A DNA stretch of 64,000 bases from Lojkania enalia (lineage: Eukaryota; Ascomycota; Dothideomycetes; Pleosporales). Both the position numbers and the translations under genes were made by a program. A model generated the notes under the pieces. It was given only the letters and a program-made list of their open reading frames with translations. It was not told where the DNA came from and searched no databases. The DNA is taken from assembly GCA_010094045.1 (NCBI GenBank), contig ML986786.1:17301-81300 (forward strand), in the 5' to 3' direction. Positions 35,301 through 50,300 of this stretch are shown here, piece after piece (the first letter of the stretch is position 1; each line of letters begins with the position of its first letter).

Positions 35301-38300
35301 TCGTCTCCCGAGCTATCCGAGTTCCATTGCCAGATGTCACGCAAGTCTTCGTTGCTGATCACCACCATGCTAGCGCCCACTGTTTCCTCTTTGTCTGAAT
35401 TTCGACATGACTTGGCGAGACTGATGACTGTATTCCTCAGCAGCGAGATGATGCGGCGTGTCTGGTCATCGTCGCAGTGAGAAGGCGCGCAATGTATAGC
35501 CAAATCTATGTGCTTGATTCCAAGAGTAATACTGATCGCAACATCATACTGCCTTTTGCGTGAGTGGATATCACTAAGCATAGGGTTGACTAACCTCTGT
35601 TGGATCTTCTCCACCCGCATCAACAAACTCAAGCTCTTGGCCGTCAGACTGGTTTAAAGAGCCTTCGTCGTCTTGCTGTATGGAGATTATCGTGTTGTAC
35701 AGTTGCTGCCCTGGAGCAATCTCCAGTTCATGTTGAATGCTAGCTAGAGGGCAGTGCTGATATTTCATGTCTTCCAACACCTGGTTGTGGATATACTGGA
35801 CAAATCGACTGTTGCTCCAATGTAGATTTATGTCTGCACGGCACGTCAGCACATTTGCGAATGCTCCAATGGCTTCCATGACATCTGGAATCGGCATGTC
35901 TCTTCCAGAAGCAAGATATCCGAAGCAGACAGAAGTGTCGTCTATATATGCCGACAATGTCAACGCCCAAGCTGCAAGGAACAGATGAGCAATCGTGATG
36001 GAATTCATTTCGCAGGATTGCCGGATGTATGCAAAATCGGTACCGGCGATCAGGAGACTGGAACATGACGTGCTTCTCGCGGGTTGCGACAGTCCATATA
36101 GTGAAGGGAATCTACATGGTTGTAATCTCGACAGCTTTTGCGTCCAATACAGCCTTTTCTCGTTCGTATCAGATTGCAGTGCTCTAGCGAAACCTCGGGT
36201 CGTTTCAATTAGTTCTGCTTGAGCTAGAATTCCTGCGTAGGCCCTTTGCCAATCTCGTAAGAGGATCGTTGTAGATTCGCCATCAGTGATAGCATGGCTC
36301 ATATCAATCTGAATCAGGACAGTGTTTGTATCTGAGATTGGGCAAAGAATCAAACGGTGGGGAGGCTTGAGCTGCTGATACTGGGGCCTAGGAATAGCCC
36401 GAAGAAATTCGTAAGCGGCTCTCAAGTTCTCGCTGTGATGCACTTTGATCTCCGGGCGACAGCTTTTGAGCAGAACTTGGTTAAAGGCAGTCTTGCTGTT
36501 TGCGCTTTCCACAAAGACGCAGCGAAGAGATGGATGCCGGTCTACTAGAGCCATCCAAGCTACAGAGAGTCGTTCAATGTTGATCACATAGGGGTTTCGA
36601 GGCTTGATGTGATACCGCTGGGTGGTTTCATAACTTCCGGAGCCTTTCAACTGGCTAAGGAGAATGCCATCTACCATAGGCGGGCAAGGATAGATATCTT
36701 GGATCTCACTGGAGTTCAAAGTAATGATCTTAGGGGCAACCTGAGTTTCGAGATAATCCCAGCCTTCGTAGTCGAGATCCAGAAATTCGTAATCGACCAA
36801 TGTTCGCTGCCTGATATCTAAGGTGGGCAGATATTTGCAAATGGATCGAATAGAGCGAACAATTTGATCTGGCCACTTTTTAATGAGTTGTTGGTGAGCC
36901 AAATGACGATTCCATGAAAACGAGATGTTCGTTTTCCCTTGCTCGATAGATATGTTAACTTCAAATAATGCGGAGACGGGCAGATCAGGCCCTTCGTCGG
37001 AGACATTCAATGTGATGTTTTTGAAGAAAGTGGCATTACGCTCAAGCTGTTGAAATTGGCCATGATAATTCAAGACCATCTCTGCTGTGGTTTCGTTTGC
37101 GACGGACGCTCGAGCTCGATCGTCGTGGGGAGATTTTGATGCAAATGATGCCGTCCCACTGGCAAGTAGTCTCTTTCTACTATATTTGACTCGTCTCACA
37201 ATGTCTGATAGACTTATGTTGGTGCTTCTTGCAATGCAAACTGGGTACATCGTGGTGAACCATCCAACGGTCCGGGAGAGGTCAACGTTTTTTTTCAAAG
37301 TGTCACGACCATGACTCTCATTCACAATAGTGAAGCTATCCTTCGGAAAGATTATAAAGAAAGCATGCGAGATTGCCGCAAGGAAAAGATCGATTGGCTC
37401 TGTGTTGAATGCATCGTTGGCTTCCCGCAAAAGGTGTCTCGTATTGTGCCGATCAACGACGACAGTTCTGTTCACATGGTCCTGAACTTTATTTGGTGTT
37501 TTTCCGGCTACAAAGCCCCAGAAAGACAGATTATTTACTATCTCTGAAGATGATGATGTGGAGTCCAATGCAAGGGTAGACTCTTTCATTTCTTCGGCCT
37601 GTAATCGATTCCATATCTGGAATGGCAAGCTCTGCGGCGAGATTGTTTCTCCGGCCAGTATTGCTTCCAGGTCTGCAAGAATGATCCTCCAGGAAACAAG
37701 GTCAACAACGAGATGGTGCGCAATAAGTAGTAAGTAGAGCTCTGCCCCAGTGCCCACTTCGCAAAGATCGGCAGAGAACACAAGGCCACGGTTCACAAGA
37801 AGCTGCTGCTGTCGTAAAGCCGCGAAAGGCGCAAGATCAGAATATGACTCCAACATCGACGTTTCGAACCGATGGTTTGAGGCACTGGGCTGTGGGATGA
37901 TTTGCATCCATTTGGAATCAGTTTCCTTATAGAAACATGCACGGAGCATAGAATGCGTCTCCACAATTTTCGCGATAGCAGCACGTATGGTCCCGACAGA
38001 GACTTCTTTGTTCATACGAAGATAAAAAGACTGGTTGCAACGGTGACCGGGTTCGTCAATTGAGTGTTGACCGAGCTGGTTGAAGAACCATTGCTGCATG
38101 GAAGACGGAGCAAATGGTGTGTTGAAATCTTCGCTAAAGGTGGCTGCCGAGTACGTAGCCACGGGAGACTTCAGTGCGACCTCGACCAATGACTTGCTTT
38201 TCAGTAAATTTCCGACAGTGATATTAATGTCTGCGGAACATTGGGCACTCAGCCGCATCGCTGAAATAGAGTCACCTCCATTAGCCACGAACGATCGTGC

Positions 38301-41300
38301 AAGGTTGATATTGGAGGCCGAGACGTTGAGGACGACAGAGCATGCGTGTTTAAGGAGTCTCTCTGCTTCGGTGACTGGCTGCCGCAGAACAGCATTGCGA
38401 TCAATATCGGCCACAAGGTTGTACGTCTGCTGATCCATTCTGGATATCCAGTAATCTAGCTGTCTGCGACTGGTCTTCCCAGATGAATCAAGAGGAATGG
38501 CCTTGAGCACAATCCAGATGGTCGGGATCATGTAAGAAGGTAAGACATCCCCGAGATAGCCCTCCAGCTCCACTAAATAATCTTTCACACTGTTCGTGAG
38601 CCGCTCCAGACTTATCACATCATGCGGTGTTGTTGTTGGTGAGTCGGAGTCTGTAAACGTAGCACCAGTAGCCAGGGTGGATGAAGCGGAGGCACTGAAA
38701 CCATTTTTTGCGACCATTGAATCTGCTTCGCTGGTATATTTGACACTAATCAGGCCCACCAACCTATTGGCGCAAAGACCAGTCTTGGGCAGTAAGCATG
38801 CGGATTGTCGTACTTGACGAAATTGTGTAATATGGTTCTCAATATCGCCAAGCTCGACACGTTGGCCATGAATTTTCACCTGCGCGTCCTTTCGACCAAT
38901 GAACGTAAGTGATCCGTCCTTATTGTAAGCAACTAGATCGCCCGTCCTGTATAGACGGCCTTTTCGGCCAGTGCGATCTGACGCACTATGAAGCAGCCAA
39001 GGGGGGTCCTCGATAAATGCGGAGGAGATGCTGGTCGGGGGATTGAGATACCCGGATCCTACCAAAGGCCCTTCGAGCACCAATTCGCCGATGCTGCCTA
39101 TTGGTACAAGCGATTGTCCTGAGGCCGAATCCACAATCCACGTGTTGACGCCGAGACCTGTCCCGATTGTCGTCATGTCGCCGCCTGGACGGATGTCTGC
39201 TACAGTCGCGGTTGGCGTGCATTCGCAAGGACCATAAGAGTTCTTTAGCGTGGCCAGCGAAGCCCACACCTTGGCTTGCTCTTCAGACAAGCGCTCGCCG
39301 CCAAGGATGAGGGTGTCAAGAGATTGTATAGTCTTCTGTGGCAAAAGCGAGGCCGTGGAAGGGGTTAATTCAACGTGCGTTACACGGAAGCGACGGAGAG
39401 ACCCAGCTGTGATTGGGATGATCAGCAGAGCTCATGCACAAGAATGTGAACGCAGAAATATAGCATCTTCTAATGCCCTCAAGTGCTTACCTAGGTCGTC
39501 ACGCCGCTCTGCATCCGTGGGGATACATAAACAAGCCCCGCACTCCAAGGCCCCAAGAACATTTGACCAGGACACATCAAATGCATATGATGCAAAATCA
39601 TAGATGCGCGCGCCCGGTCCGAGGTTGTGAGCGCCATTTTGGTATCGTAGGGCACTGCTGAAATTTGAATGGCTAATTCTAACTCCCTTTGGGGTGCCAG
39701 TGCTGCCGGAAGTGAAGACAATGTAAAGCGTCTGAGACGGTTGCACTTCTGGGAGAAGTTGCAATTTCTGCTTATTAAACAGCGCTTGGAGTGTGTCGTT
39801 GATAACGAGGACGGCCTTCCCCTCGCATAACCGACCAGAAAGGTGCCTGTTGGTAAATGAAGACAGAATGATCGATGGCTCGATTTGCTGTACAATTTTG
39901 AACAGGCGATCTTGTGGGAGGGCGGGATCCAATGTCACGCAAGTGCCACCTGCTTTCATCACAGCGAGTATCGCAATAGGCGTCCACTTCGACTTCTCAA
40001 AGCATAGAGGAACAACAGTCTCGCAGCCGACTCCGAGATGCACCTAGAAGCATGAGTGTATTAGTGATTTTGATGTCTGGACGCAAGATGCACTGGAACC
40101 CTGAGATACAAAGTTCAATAATGGCTTACCAGATGATGCGCCAGGCGAGTAGACATATCGTGCACTTCCGCATACGTCCACATACCGTCCCAAGCGTGGA
40201 TCGCTGTGGCATGACGTTGTTTTCGACATGTATCAGCGATGAGGTCGTGGACCAGAGCGTCTATTGTTGTCGGTACCTTTGCATTCCAGGTCCAAATAAT
40301 ATCGAGCTCCGTCTTACTGATCACCTCAATCTCTGCGATTCGTTTTGTGCTGTTTGATGAGTCGCATAACTGGCGCAAAATGTGCTCAAACTGGTCTGCC
40401 ATGTTTGAAACACGACTGCTGCCGATGACTTCGTCATCATACTCAAATCTGAGCTTTAGACTGTGCTCCTCCAATTCACACTCTAGTGTTAAGGCGTAGG
40501 ATGCGAAGTCTCCAAAGGTAATTTCTTCCGCATCGTCGTTATTATGAGTAACAAATAACAAGCTCGCTGGATCCTTGGTCTCCTCGAGAGGATGGATAAT
40601 TAGTAATGATTGGAAGTTGCATGCCTGCCTGCATTCATTGTTGATTCTTAAAATGTTCTGCAGACCCGTTTGCTCGTATGGGATCATTTCAGTCATCTCT
40701 CTTTGGACCTGATCCAGGTATGCTTCAACAGACTGGTCCCAGTCAAAGATAGTTCGTACGGGCAGAGTTGTGAGAGTGGGACCTGTCATCTCATTAATCT
40801 GATGAACTGCTGCCTGGCGACCACTCATCGTTACGCCGAAGACCACGTCACTCGAGTTCGTGAGGCGGGCTGTGAGTATCGCCCACGAGGATCGGATTGC
40901 TGTAGCAGCGGTGAAACTCGACCGAGACCATGTGATATCTTGGAGATGATGAATGACATACGACTCCGCTCTTGGTTCATACATTGCTGAAGGTAATGGT
41001 GGAAACAACTGCGCTTCTAGTCCAGCAAATCTTGCTTGCCAGAAGCTGTTAGAATCCTCCTTTTCGATGGTAAGAATGTGTCTGACGAAGCGGTTATAAG
41101 CAGGAGCAGGCTGCAGAGCAGAAGTATCGTGGTAAGCCTGGTTTAGCCTGTCCATGATGAGCCTCATTGAGAATCCATCGTAGAGTGCGTGATGGATTGT
41201 CCATGCGAAGCGGCGTGCTTCGTTCTCGGAGATGATAGCACATCGTACAAGCGGCTTGCCCAGACCAATTCCTTCCTTTTTGTGGACTTCTTGATACTCA

Positions 41301-44300
41301 CTAACACTAGTGTAATGAGGCCATTGAACATTGTCATCAATAATGACCTGTACAAGTCCCTGATCCGCAAGGTCCACAATCCTGGAACGCAGGATTGGAG
41401 TCGTTCTCAGCACCTCCTCCCACGCGCGTTGAAATCGTGAGAGGTCAACTAAGGTTCGTAAAGGCAGAATATACTGAGCAGTATAGTCGCCAGATCTTTT
41501 TGCCGTGAGCGCTAGAAGACCTTCTTGTAGCGGAGTGCACGGAAAGATGTCTTGGATTTGAGCAAGGTCGACTTGACACAGTCTTGCGGTTTGTTCCAAC
41601 AGCTTTGTTGAATCCTTTGTGATATTGAGCAATGAGAATGGAGGTATTTCGTCCTCCTCGAGACCGGAGACCTGGCCTGTCGAATTTGCCATGTCTCGAA
41701 GTATAGGCCGCTTGAAGATGCTTTTGACGGTTAAATGAAGCCCTTCCTTACGAGCCAGGCCTACTAGTTTCATGGCTCTGATTGAATCTCCTCCAATCTG
41801 GAAGAAGTTATGATCTATTCTGATGGTGTCTGACGCCTTGACACCGAGCACTTGAGCCCAGAGGCTTCGCAATTGCTGCTCTGTATCTGTATAGGGCTGT
41901 TGGGGTCTGCCAGTGCCAGAACTGAGCGACATAATCTGCTCGAATGTCAGATCCTGCCCAATTTCACGGAGCCGGCGACGATCAGCTTTTCCGGTAGTCG
42001 TTATAGGCAACTCCTTCAGCATCAGGTAGGCAGATGGAATCATATGAACAGGGACCTGCGCCGCTAGCCTTTCATTCACGCCGGCGAGGATGCTGGTGCC
42101 CTGTCCAGTACGGTCGCGCGCACTGTTGTCAGCGTGTCGATCATTGACAACATGAACGAAGACTATGAGGATCGATGTATTGCTTTGGGATGGTGTGAGT
42201 ATCTCAGCGAACACCTGGGCTGGAATGTCGGCAATGGCAATGCTGTTTCGAACGTGATACTCGACGTCGCCGAGCTCTACTCTCTGCCCGTTGATCTTGA
42301 CTTGAGCATTATTGCGGCCAACGAAGGTTATGGTCCCATCAGGCTCATATCTCACTAGGTCCCCAGTCTTATACAATCGACCACAACGACCAGGGTGACC
42401 TACGGCGCCAGATGAGGCATCGTGCGGCATTCCGCGGACAAGCCAAGGAGGATTTTCAATGAAAGCTTCTTGTGTTCTTGACGCATCTCCAATGTAACCG
42501 GCCCCGATGAGAGGACCCTCCAGCAGAAGCTCTCCAACAACACCGATTGGTACAAGCTTGTCGTGGTTGGTAGGCTGCACGATCCAAGTGCTCAACCCGA
42601 ATCCGCGGCCGATGTTGCCAACTTTTGCTTCATTCTCGCCGATTTTTGCCAAAGTTGCCTTGACACTGCATTCAGCAGGACCGTAGGTATTGAGAACAGT
42701 CGCTCGTTCAGCCCATTGAGCGCCAATATGTGTAGGCAGGACTTCACCGCTGAACAATATGTGGTTTAGGGCAGGGAGGTCATCCGGTTGTATAGTGCTT
42801 GTAACAGAAGGTGTTAGATCGACAAAGTTCGCTTTGTACTTCAAAAAGGAGCCGGCCAGATTATCCATCGCTTCGGTTTCAGATGGGATGCACAGGCATC
42901 CACCACTAGTCATTGTATGTAAGAAATTCGACCAAGTGACGTCGAAGGCATACTTGACGAAGTCGTACACCCGCGAAGTGCTCTTGAACCCCATGGAAGT
43001 CTGCTGATGTTGGATAGCACTGCTAAAGTTAGAGTGTGTGATGATGACACCTTTGGGCACTCCAGTACTGCCAGATGTGAACACAATATACAGCTGATCC
43101 GAAGGGTCTACCTCTGGCATCTCGACTGCCGGCTCTGCCAGTTGGCTGAGATGCACATCGCTTATGACTACCATGGACTTGTCCGTGAGCTGCTTGGACA
43201 GTTCAGTCTGTGCAACAGACACTAATACCAACAGAGGGTCCACCTGTTGTACGATACTGCGCAGACGCTCTCTGGGAAGAGTGCAGTCTATTGCTAATGA
43301 CGCTGCACCTGCCTTCATGACCGCAAGCATCGATACTGGCATCCATTTTGACTTCTCAAAAAAGAGAGGGACAACGGCCTTAGGTCCCACGCCAAGGCTA
43401 ACCAGATTTCGAGCAAGCTTGCGGGCGGCAGCTTCAAGCTCGCCGTAAGTGAGATCACCATCCCATGCGCATATGGCAGGCGCGCTTGGGTTCCGGCTGA
43501 CTAAATCTGCAATAGCATGGTGTACCAACTTGTCGACAGTTTCCGGGACTACCTTGTTCCAGTTCCAGACATCTCGCAAGTCATCCACACTCGCAGACTG
43601 TGCTGCAGTAAGTTTTGGTAGGGTCCCATGTGTGTCCGTAGGAGGTCCAACAGTTTCAGTGGCCAGTGAGATGATAGTCGACTCTAAGAACGAAATAAAT
43701 CGGCGTGCTTGCTCGGAGTCCATGCAAACTAGACGATATTCTGCAGTCACGCGGATGGCCATTCTTGACTGATTGATGTTGATAGTGATATCGTATTCGG
43801 TTGGATCACGCCAATCAACTTCGATAAAATGTATCCCCTGGTGCACTGGATATTGCTCATCCACGCAATCTTCATCTTTCTGAAAGGACATAATGGTATT
43901 AAACAGTGGCGACAGTCCAAGCTCGTGCTGGATTTCTGCGACGGAGCAGTGCTGAAATGCCATATCTTCCAAGACTTGCTCATAGACATAGTGCACCAAG
44001 CCCCTCTCATCCTGTTTGTCAAGGTCTGCACGGCAGATCATCATATTTGCATAGGCACCGATAGACTGATCGATGCCTTTAACAGGCAGTTGACGCCCAG
44101 AGGCCAGATATCCGAAACAGACTCTGTTAGAAGCGACATAAGCCGATAGCACTAAAGCCCAAGCGCTTTGGAAGAAACTGGCCAGCGTGACGGCTTGCGA
44201 TTTGCAAAATCGCTCAACAAGCTTGAGTGTTTCCGCTCTGATTTCAAGGCATGCGACACCATTCGGCTGAGAGCTTGTAGCTGGTGTGCAGCCCCTAAGA

Positions 44301-47300
44301 TGAGGAAATGCACAAGGTTCCACATTCGACAGCTTTGCCTTCCAGTACGTCGTCCTCTCGATGCTTGAACGGGCTGTTAAGGCCAACGTGAAATCTCGAT
44401 TGACATCTCGAAGTTCCCGAACATCAAGACCTCCTGAATATGCTTGCACCCAGTCCTTTATAGTGATAACAGTCGAGGCGCCATCGCATATGGCATGACT
44501 AATCTCAATCTGGCATAGGATGTGCGGCTGACCAGAGATAGTACAGAGTGTGAGTCGATGCGGAGGTCGAGGTTGAGCATAGTCGACCCTCGGCAGATGC
44601 TTCATTGTATCGAGCGCTCCTTCGTAGCTCTCACTTTCCACAAGGAGGACGTTGCCACGATGCGAACATAGAACAACGGAGTTGAAGGCACTTTGAGTGG
44701 TATCCATGCTTTCAATGAAAACTGTTCGCAATGCTGAATGGCGTGCGATCAATGCCTGCCAGGCGTCGACGAGTCTACTGATCTCTATGTGATTTGATTC
44801 GCGTGGCACGATCCGCCAGGTCTGAGAAGTCTCGTACGACCCTGTGCCTCTTGTTTGACTTAGTAGGATGCCATCGACCATTGGAAGGCATGGTAGGACG
44901 TCCTCGATGTGAGAGTTATTAACTAGCTCAAGGTGCGGTAAAGTTATGTTCAGCAATTTGTCGAGCCCACGATAATCAAGGCTCAGGAACTGAAAATCAC
45001 ATAAAGTGCGCGACGTAGTCCTTCCACGCAATTCATTGCAAAGAACTTGCAGTGATGGTACGATCTGTGCGGTCCAAGCCAGAATCGAATCTTGGTGGTC
45101 AATGTGACGATTCCAAGCAAAACAAAACTTGGCCACCCCAGCCTCAATGACAACATTGATGTCAAATAGGACGGAAGTTGGCATGTGCGGACTTGCTGCG
45201 GAGACGGCATCATCGAGATTTATGGAATTGAAGAGTGAGTCTGTTCGTTCGAGCTGTTGAAACTGGCCGAGATAGTTGAATTGGACCTCCATGGGAGAGC
45301 TGTGTGCTTGAAAGGCTTTTATGCCATCCGGGTTCAAGAACCTTGAGACCCAGTATGCCAGTCCATTGGTCGGCAGGCTTCTTCGAGCATCTTTGACTAG
45401 TCTTACTGTATGCAAGACGTTATCGTCTGCATTTCGATCCACGTGTAAAGGACTAAGCGTCGTGAACCAGCCCACAGTTCGAGATAGATCGATAGCTACG
45501 TCCGTTAGTGGTTCGCGGCCGTGCCCTTCGTTGAAGATGGTGAGCCCGGCCCGTTCAGGAAATGAGTGGAAAAAAGCATTCCATACTGCAGCTAAAATGA
45601 TATCCACAGGTTCAGAATCAAACGCAGTATTGGAATCCCTGAGTAGCAGTGATGTCGTGGCAACATCCGCTTCAAAAGTCTTCATGATATGGTCGTGGGT
45701 AGTGTTAGGAGTCTGCTCGTTGAAGTTCCAAAAATCCAGGTTATTATGTACCTTATTTTTCGAGAGGACATTCTCCGGTGAAAATTTTAATGATTGTGCT
45801 TCTTCGGCTTGTAGCTGCGTCCAAATCTGGAATGGAGTGTGGGGCATAAGTTCTTTGTCTGACAACAAGGTTTCCAGGTCGTCCAGTATGATCCGCCAGG
45901 AGACTAGGTCAACCACCAGATGATGGGCGACCAGAATGAGATACTGAACGTTTTCAGTGGTCAGGTGATATGTTGCTGCGGCAAAGACTGGGCCCCGCTC
46001 AAAGTTCAGGCTTCGATGGAGCTCTATAACATTCGACTTGATCTGACATAAGCTCTGAGCATCCACAGATTTGAAGTTGAACACAGCTTCTTCTGCCCTA
46101 GGAACGCTTTGCGTCCAGCCACCTTTAGATGCTGTGAAGCGTGCACGAAGCATGGAATGGTGTTGAACAAGTTTGCGCATAGCGATAGACAATCTGTCAG
46201 GAGACATAAAGCGACTTATTTTAACATAGAAGCCTTGGTTGTAGTAGTGTCTTTCGTTGAGATGTTCCTCACGCGGCGCTTGATCAAAGAACCACCTCTG
46301 AATTGGCGCTAGATTGAAGGCCTCGTTAAGAACTTCGGCATATCTCAAGAGAGGTGTCGCGGCATCCATCGAGGCAGAGTCTGCCACAATCCTTAGGGAC
46401 TTGCACTTCAGCAGGCTAGTGACTGAGAGTGTCAGGCCTAAAGTACGGCAGTAAGACGACAGACGCATTGCTGAAATTGAATCACCGCCATTTGCAATAA
46501 ATGAGCGCTCTGTATCAATCTCGGCGGGCGATGAGTTCAGAATATCACTGCAGGCGTTGCGTAGGACATGTTGTTTACGTGTCTCAGGCCCGATAGTCGT
46601 GGACGGGTGACGCATATTGTTAATTTCGGCAACACTCTGCGAGTCTAGACCGGATAACCAGTCTTCTAAGAGATGACGATTGAGCTTTCCCAAAGCGGTG
46701 AGAGGCAGATCCTTGAGTGGTACCCAGATAGAAGGGACCATATATGGCGGCAAATGGTCTCCTAACAGATCTTCCAGGTCCTTGATGTGCTGTATAACAC
46801 TCGGATCAGCCTCTGAATCGATCAACTCGATGACAGCTGCAGTTTTGCTTGCTTGGTAGCCATGAATGTCGAACACTCCCACTAGCTTCCTCGCAAAGGG
46901 GCCGGTTTGTGGAAACAAAGATGCTGACTGGCGTGTGCGTTCATGACGAGTCATAAAGCTATCAATCTCCGCAAGCTCGACTCGTTGGCCATTGACTTTG
47001 ATTTGGCAATCCTTTCGGCCAATGAACATAAGAGTGCCGTCCAGATTGTATCTCACAAGGTCGCCAGTTCTATAGAAAGGACCTCTACAATCTTGCCCAA
47101 CAGCACTAAGCCAGGATGGTCGTTCGATAAAGGCTGCTGCTGTCTTTGCTTCGTCACCAAGGTATCCAAGCCCAACGAGAGGTCCTTCCAACACCAACTC
47201 CCCTATCGTACCGACTGGGACGAGAGTTTTGCCCTCTGCAGTGTCTGTGATCCAGGTCAAGCAACCAGCTCCGCGACCGATAGTTGGCTCGCCCGCATGA

Positions 47301-50300
47301 CTGGGGGTGATGGTAGTAATAGTTGCGGAAGGCGTGCATTCACATGGCCCATACGAAAGTCTGATATCAACGAGCCTTGACCATCGTTCGGCATACTCAG
47401 AAGTCAATCTCTCCCCTCCCAGAATTAAAGTGCGCAGGGATGCGATAGTGCTGTCGTCTAAGATTGTTGCGGCAGACGGCGTGATATCGAGGATGGTCGG
47501 ATTGAATCGCTTGATAGAAGCAGCCAGATCGTCGCTGCGTTCTTGTTCCGAAGGAATGCAGAGACAGGCACCGACGGTGAATGTGCTCATGAAGTTGACC
47601 CAAACAGAATCGAAAGCGTAAGAACCGAAGTCGTATACTCGCGCATCAGACATGTAGCCATGGGCCCGCCTCTGGTAGCGCAAGGCGCTGCATACATTCG
47701 AATGGCTGATCTGAGCGCCTTTTGGTGTACCAGTACTGCCAGAAGTAAAGATCACATACAGTCTGTCCGATGGCTGGACTCGTGGCAAGATCGCCTCAGT
47801 GACAACAGAGCTAGTGATCTCTCTTATCAGGTTGTCGTTGAGCACGATGGTCGGCGTAGCGCTTAGGCTGCTTACAAACTTTTCATCGCCTGCTGACGTA
47901 ATGAAAACGACAGGCTTAATCTGCTCGAGAACGGATTTCATACGTTCTGGTGGCTGGCGCGAGTCCATCATGACAGACGCACCACCTGCCTTCATCACAC
48001 CCAACATCGCGACAGGTGTCCACTTGGATTTTCTGAAGTACAACGGCACGATTGCATTTCGGTCCACCTGTCGCCTGATCAGATGCCTGGCAAGAAGCGA
48101 AGACAGTTCGTCAAACTGTTGATAAGTGTAGTCACCATCCCATGCGTTGATGGCTATGGTCTGGGGCTGCTTGCGAGCTCTCTCTGTGACAAGGTCATGC
48201 AAGCATTGGTGTTCAGCTTCTGGAACGACCGCATTCCAGCTCCATATATCAATGTGGTCTTGCTCACACAGCATGTTGAGCCTCGACAGACATTTGCTCG
48301 CATTGCTTGGTGCACACAGCTGCTGAATAACGTGCTCGAGCTGCATTGCTAGTCGATGGACTCGGTCGGCGTCGAGCACATTCGCGTCGTGTGCGGCTCG
48401 CAACCGCACTCCGTGCCTCTGAAGATCGCATTCAAGCGTCAGAGCGTGTGTATCAGCCACTGTAACATGCGTATCGTCTGAGCCATTTTCATCTCGCCGA
48501 CTAACAAACCAGCGGCTGCTTGTACATTGATGTCGCGCTTCGTTCGCCTCGACAGTGTGCACAACCAGCAAGGTCTGGAATTTGCATGCTCTTTCACCCT
48601 CTGGACTTATGCGTCGAATGTTCTGTAGGCCCATCTGCTCAAATGCAATCATTCCTGCTGATTGTGCCTGAACCTGCCGCAGCAGCTGCTCGACAGTCAT
48701 CTGAGACCAGTCAAGAGTGATCCGTACAGGAACAGTAGCTATGGTTGGCCCGGTCATCCGCTCAACATCTGTCACAGCAGCCTGTCGTCCGGCTACGGTG
48801 ACTCCAAAAATAACTTCAGAGCTATCGGTATACTTTGAAGCCAACAGAGACCATGCTGTTCGCAATATACTAGACGGTGTGATTCCTGTGTCCGGCCAGT
48901 GCGGCACATGAAGGTTTTGCTTGATGAAGGCCTTACAGAGTGGTTGGTAATTGTTTGAGGGTAGTTGCGGAAAATTCCGAGCTTCTAAGCCTCGGAACTG
49001 CTTCTCCCAGTACTTTGCTGCAGCGCTATTATCGATCTCAGTAATGTGTTTAACGAATCTCTGAAAGGGTGGCGGGGGAAGCAGAGGAGCTATAGAGCCT
49101 TCGAGTCGTTCCAAAATCAGAGGAATCGACCAGCTATCATAGAGAGCATGATGTATGGTCCACACAAAGTACCAACTGCCGTCCTCAGGGGTCCGCAACA
49201 CCGTATACCGTGTCAATGGGGTGTCTAGACCAGTGACGAGCTCGCAGTCTGCCTTTAGATAGGTGTGAAGAGTCATCGTGTCGTTCCAGCGGGCCCATTT
49301 AGCCTGCTGACTGAGGATAGTCTGTACAAGACCATGACCTGATAGTTCGACGACACGAGTACGCAATATGGGCGTCTCTTTAACGACTACCTCCCAAGCT
49401 TGCATGAACTGCTGGATATTCACAGTTGGTTGAAGCAGGTAGACGAACTGTGCGACGTAATCTCCGGAACGCCTACTTGTAAGTGCGAGCAACCCTTCTT
49501 GTAATGGTGTGCAGGGAAAGGCATCTTCCACATGATAAGCCTCTACATCATCAAAATGGCTCGCAATCTGCTGTTTTAGATGTTCAACAGTGCTATCTTC
49601 CTTTAGCATTAGCGCGAAAGGCGCAATTTGCTCTGGTATATGATTGCTCTCAATGGTCCGAGCGGCAAGGGCCATTTCGCTCAAGACTGGGTGCTGAAAA
49701 ACCTCTACAACCGACAAGGCAATAGCATTTTTACGAGCAGCAGCGACAAGTCTCATGGCTGATATGGAGTCGCCGCCAATGCGCAAAAAATTGTCGGCGG
49801 TACTAATGTCCTTAGCTTCTAGACCCAGCACTGCTGCCCACAAGCTTTGCAGACATATTTCGACATCTGTTGAAGGCCGTCTCTTTTCTGAAGGTAGTAG
49901 ATTAGAAGTTCTGTCCACTACTTCTTGGAAACTCAATTGTTTAGCAACAGTCTGGAGTTTGCGCCGATTGGTCTTGCCGCTAGGCGTAGTCGGAATACAG
50001 TCCAGCGGAACGTATGCTGAAGGAATCATATAAGCGGGCACTCGAGCACTGAGTCTGCTATTAAGAACGTCCGTGACCTTCTCGAAGACGGCATCGAAGG
50101 CCATGTCATCGAACGAAGACAACCTGGGAACTTTTAGAAAGGCAACGAGCACTTCCTTATTGCTTGCTTGCGGCTGTGCGACTGTGGCGACAACGTCGAG
50201 ATCCTTACTGTACTCCAGACATGCCTTGATATGGTGCTCTATGTCACCCAATTCGACCCGCTGGCCATTTAGCTTGACTTGAGAGTCCTTCCGTCCGAGA

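Noticed and set aside
35574..40043. Separate small NRPS genes at 39432-40043 and 35574-39344
   Set aside because: They are exon-level frames. Three introns with GT-AG sites join them in phase to the flanking frames, and each join restores a conserved motif.
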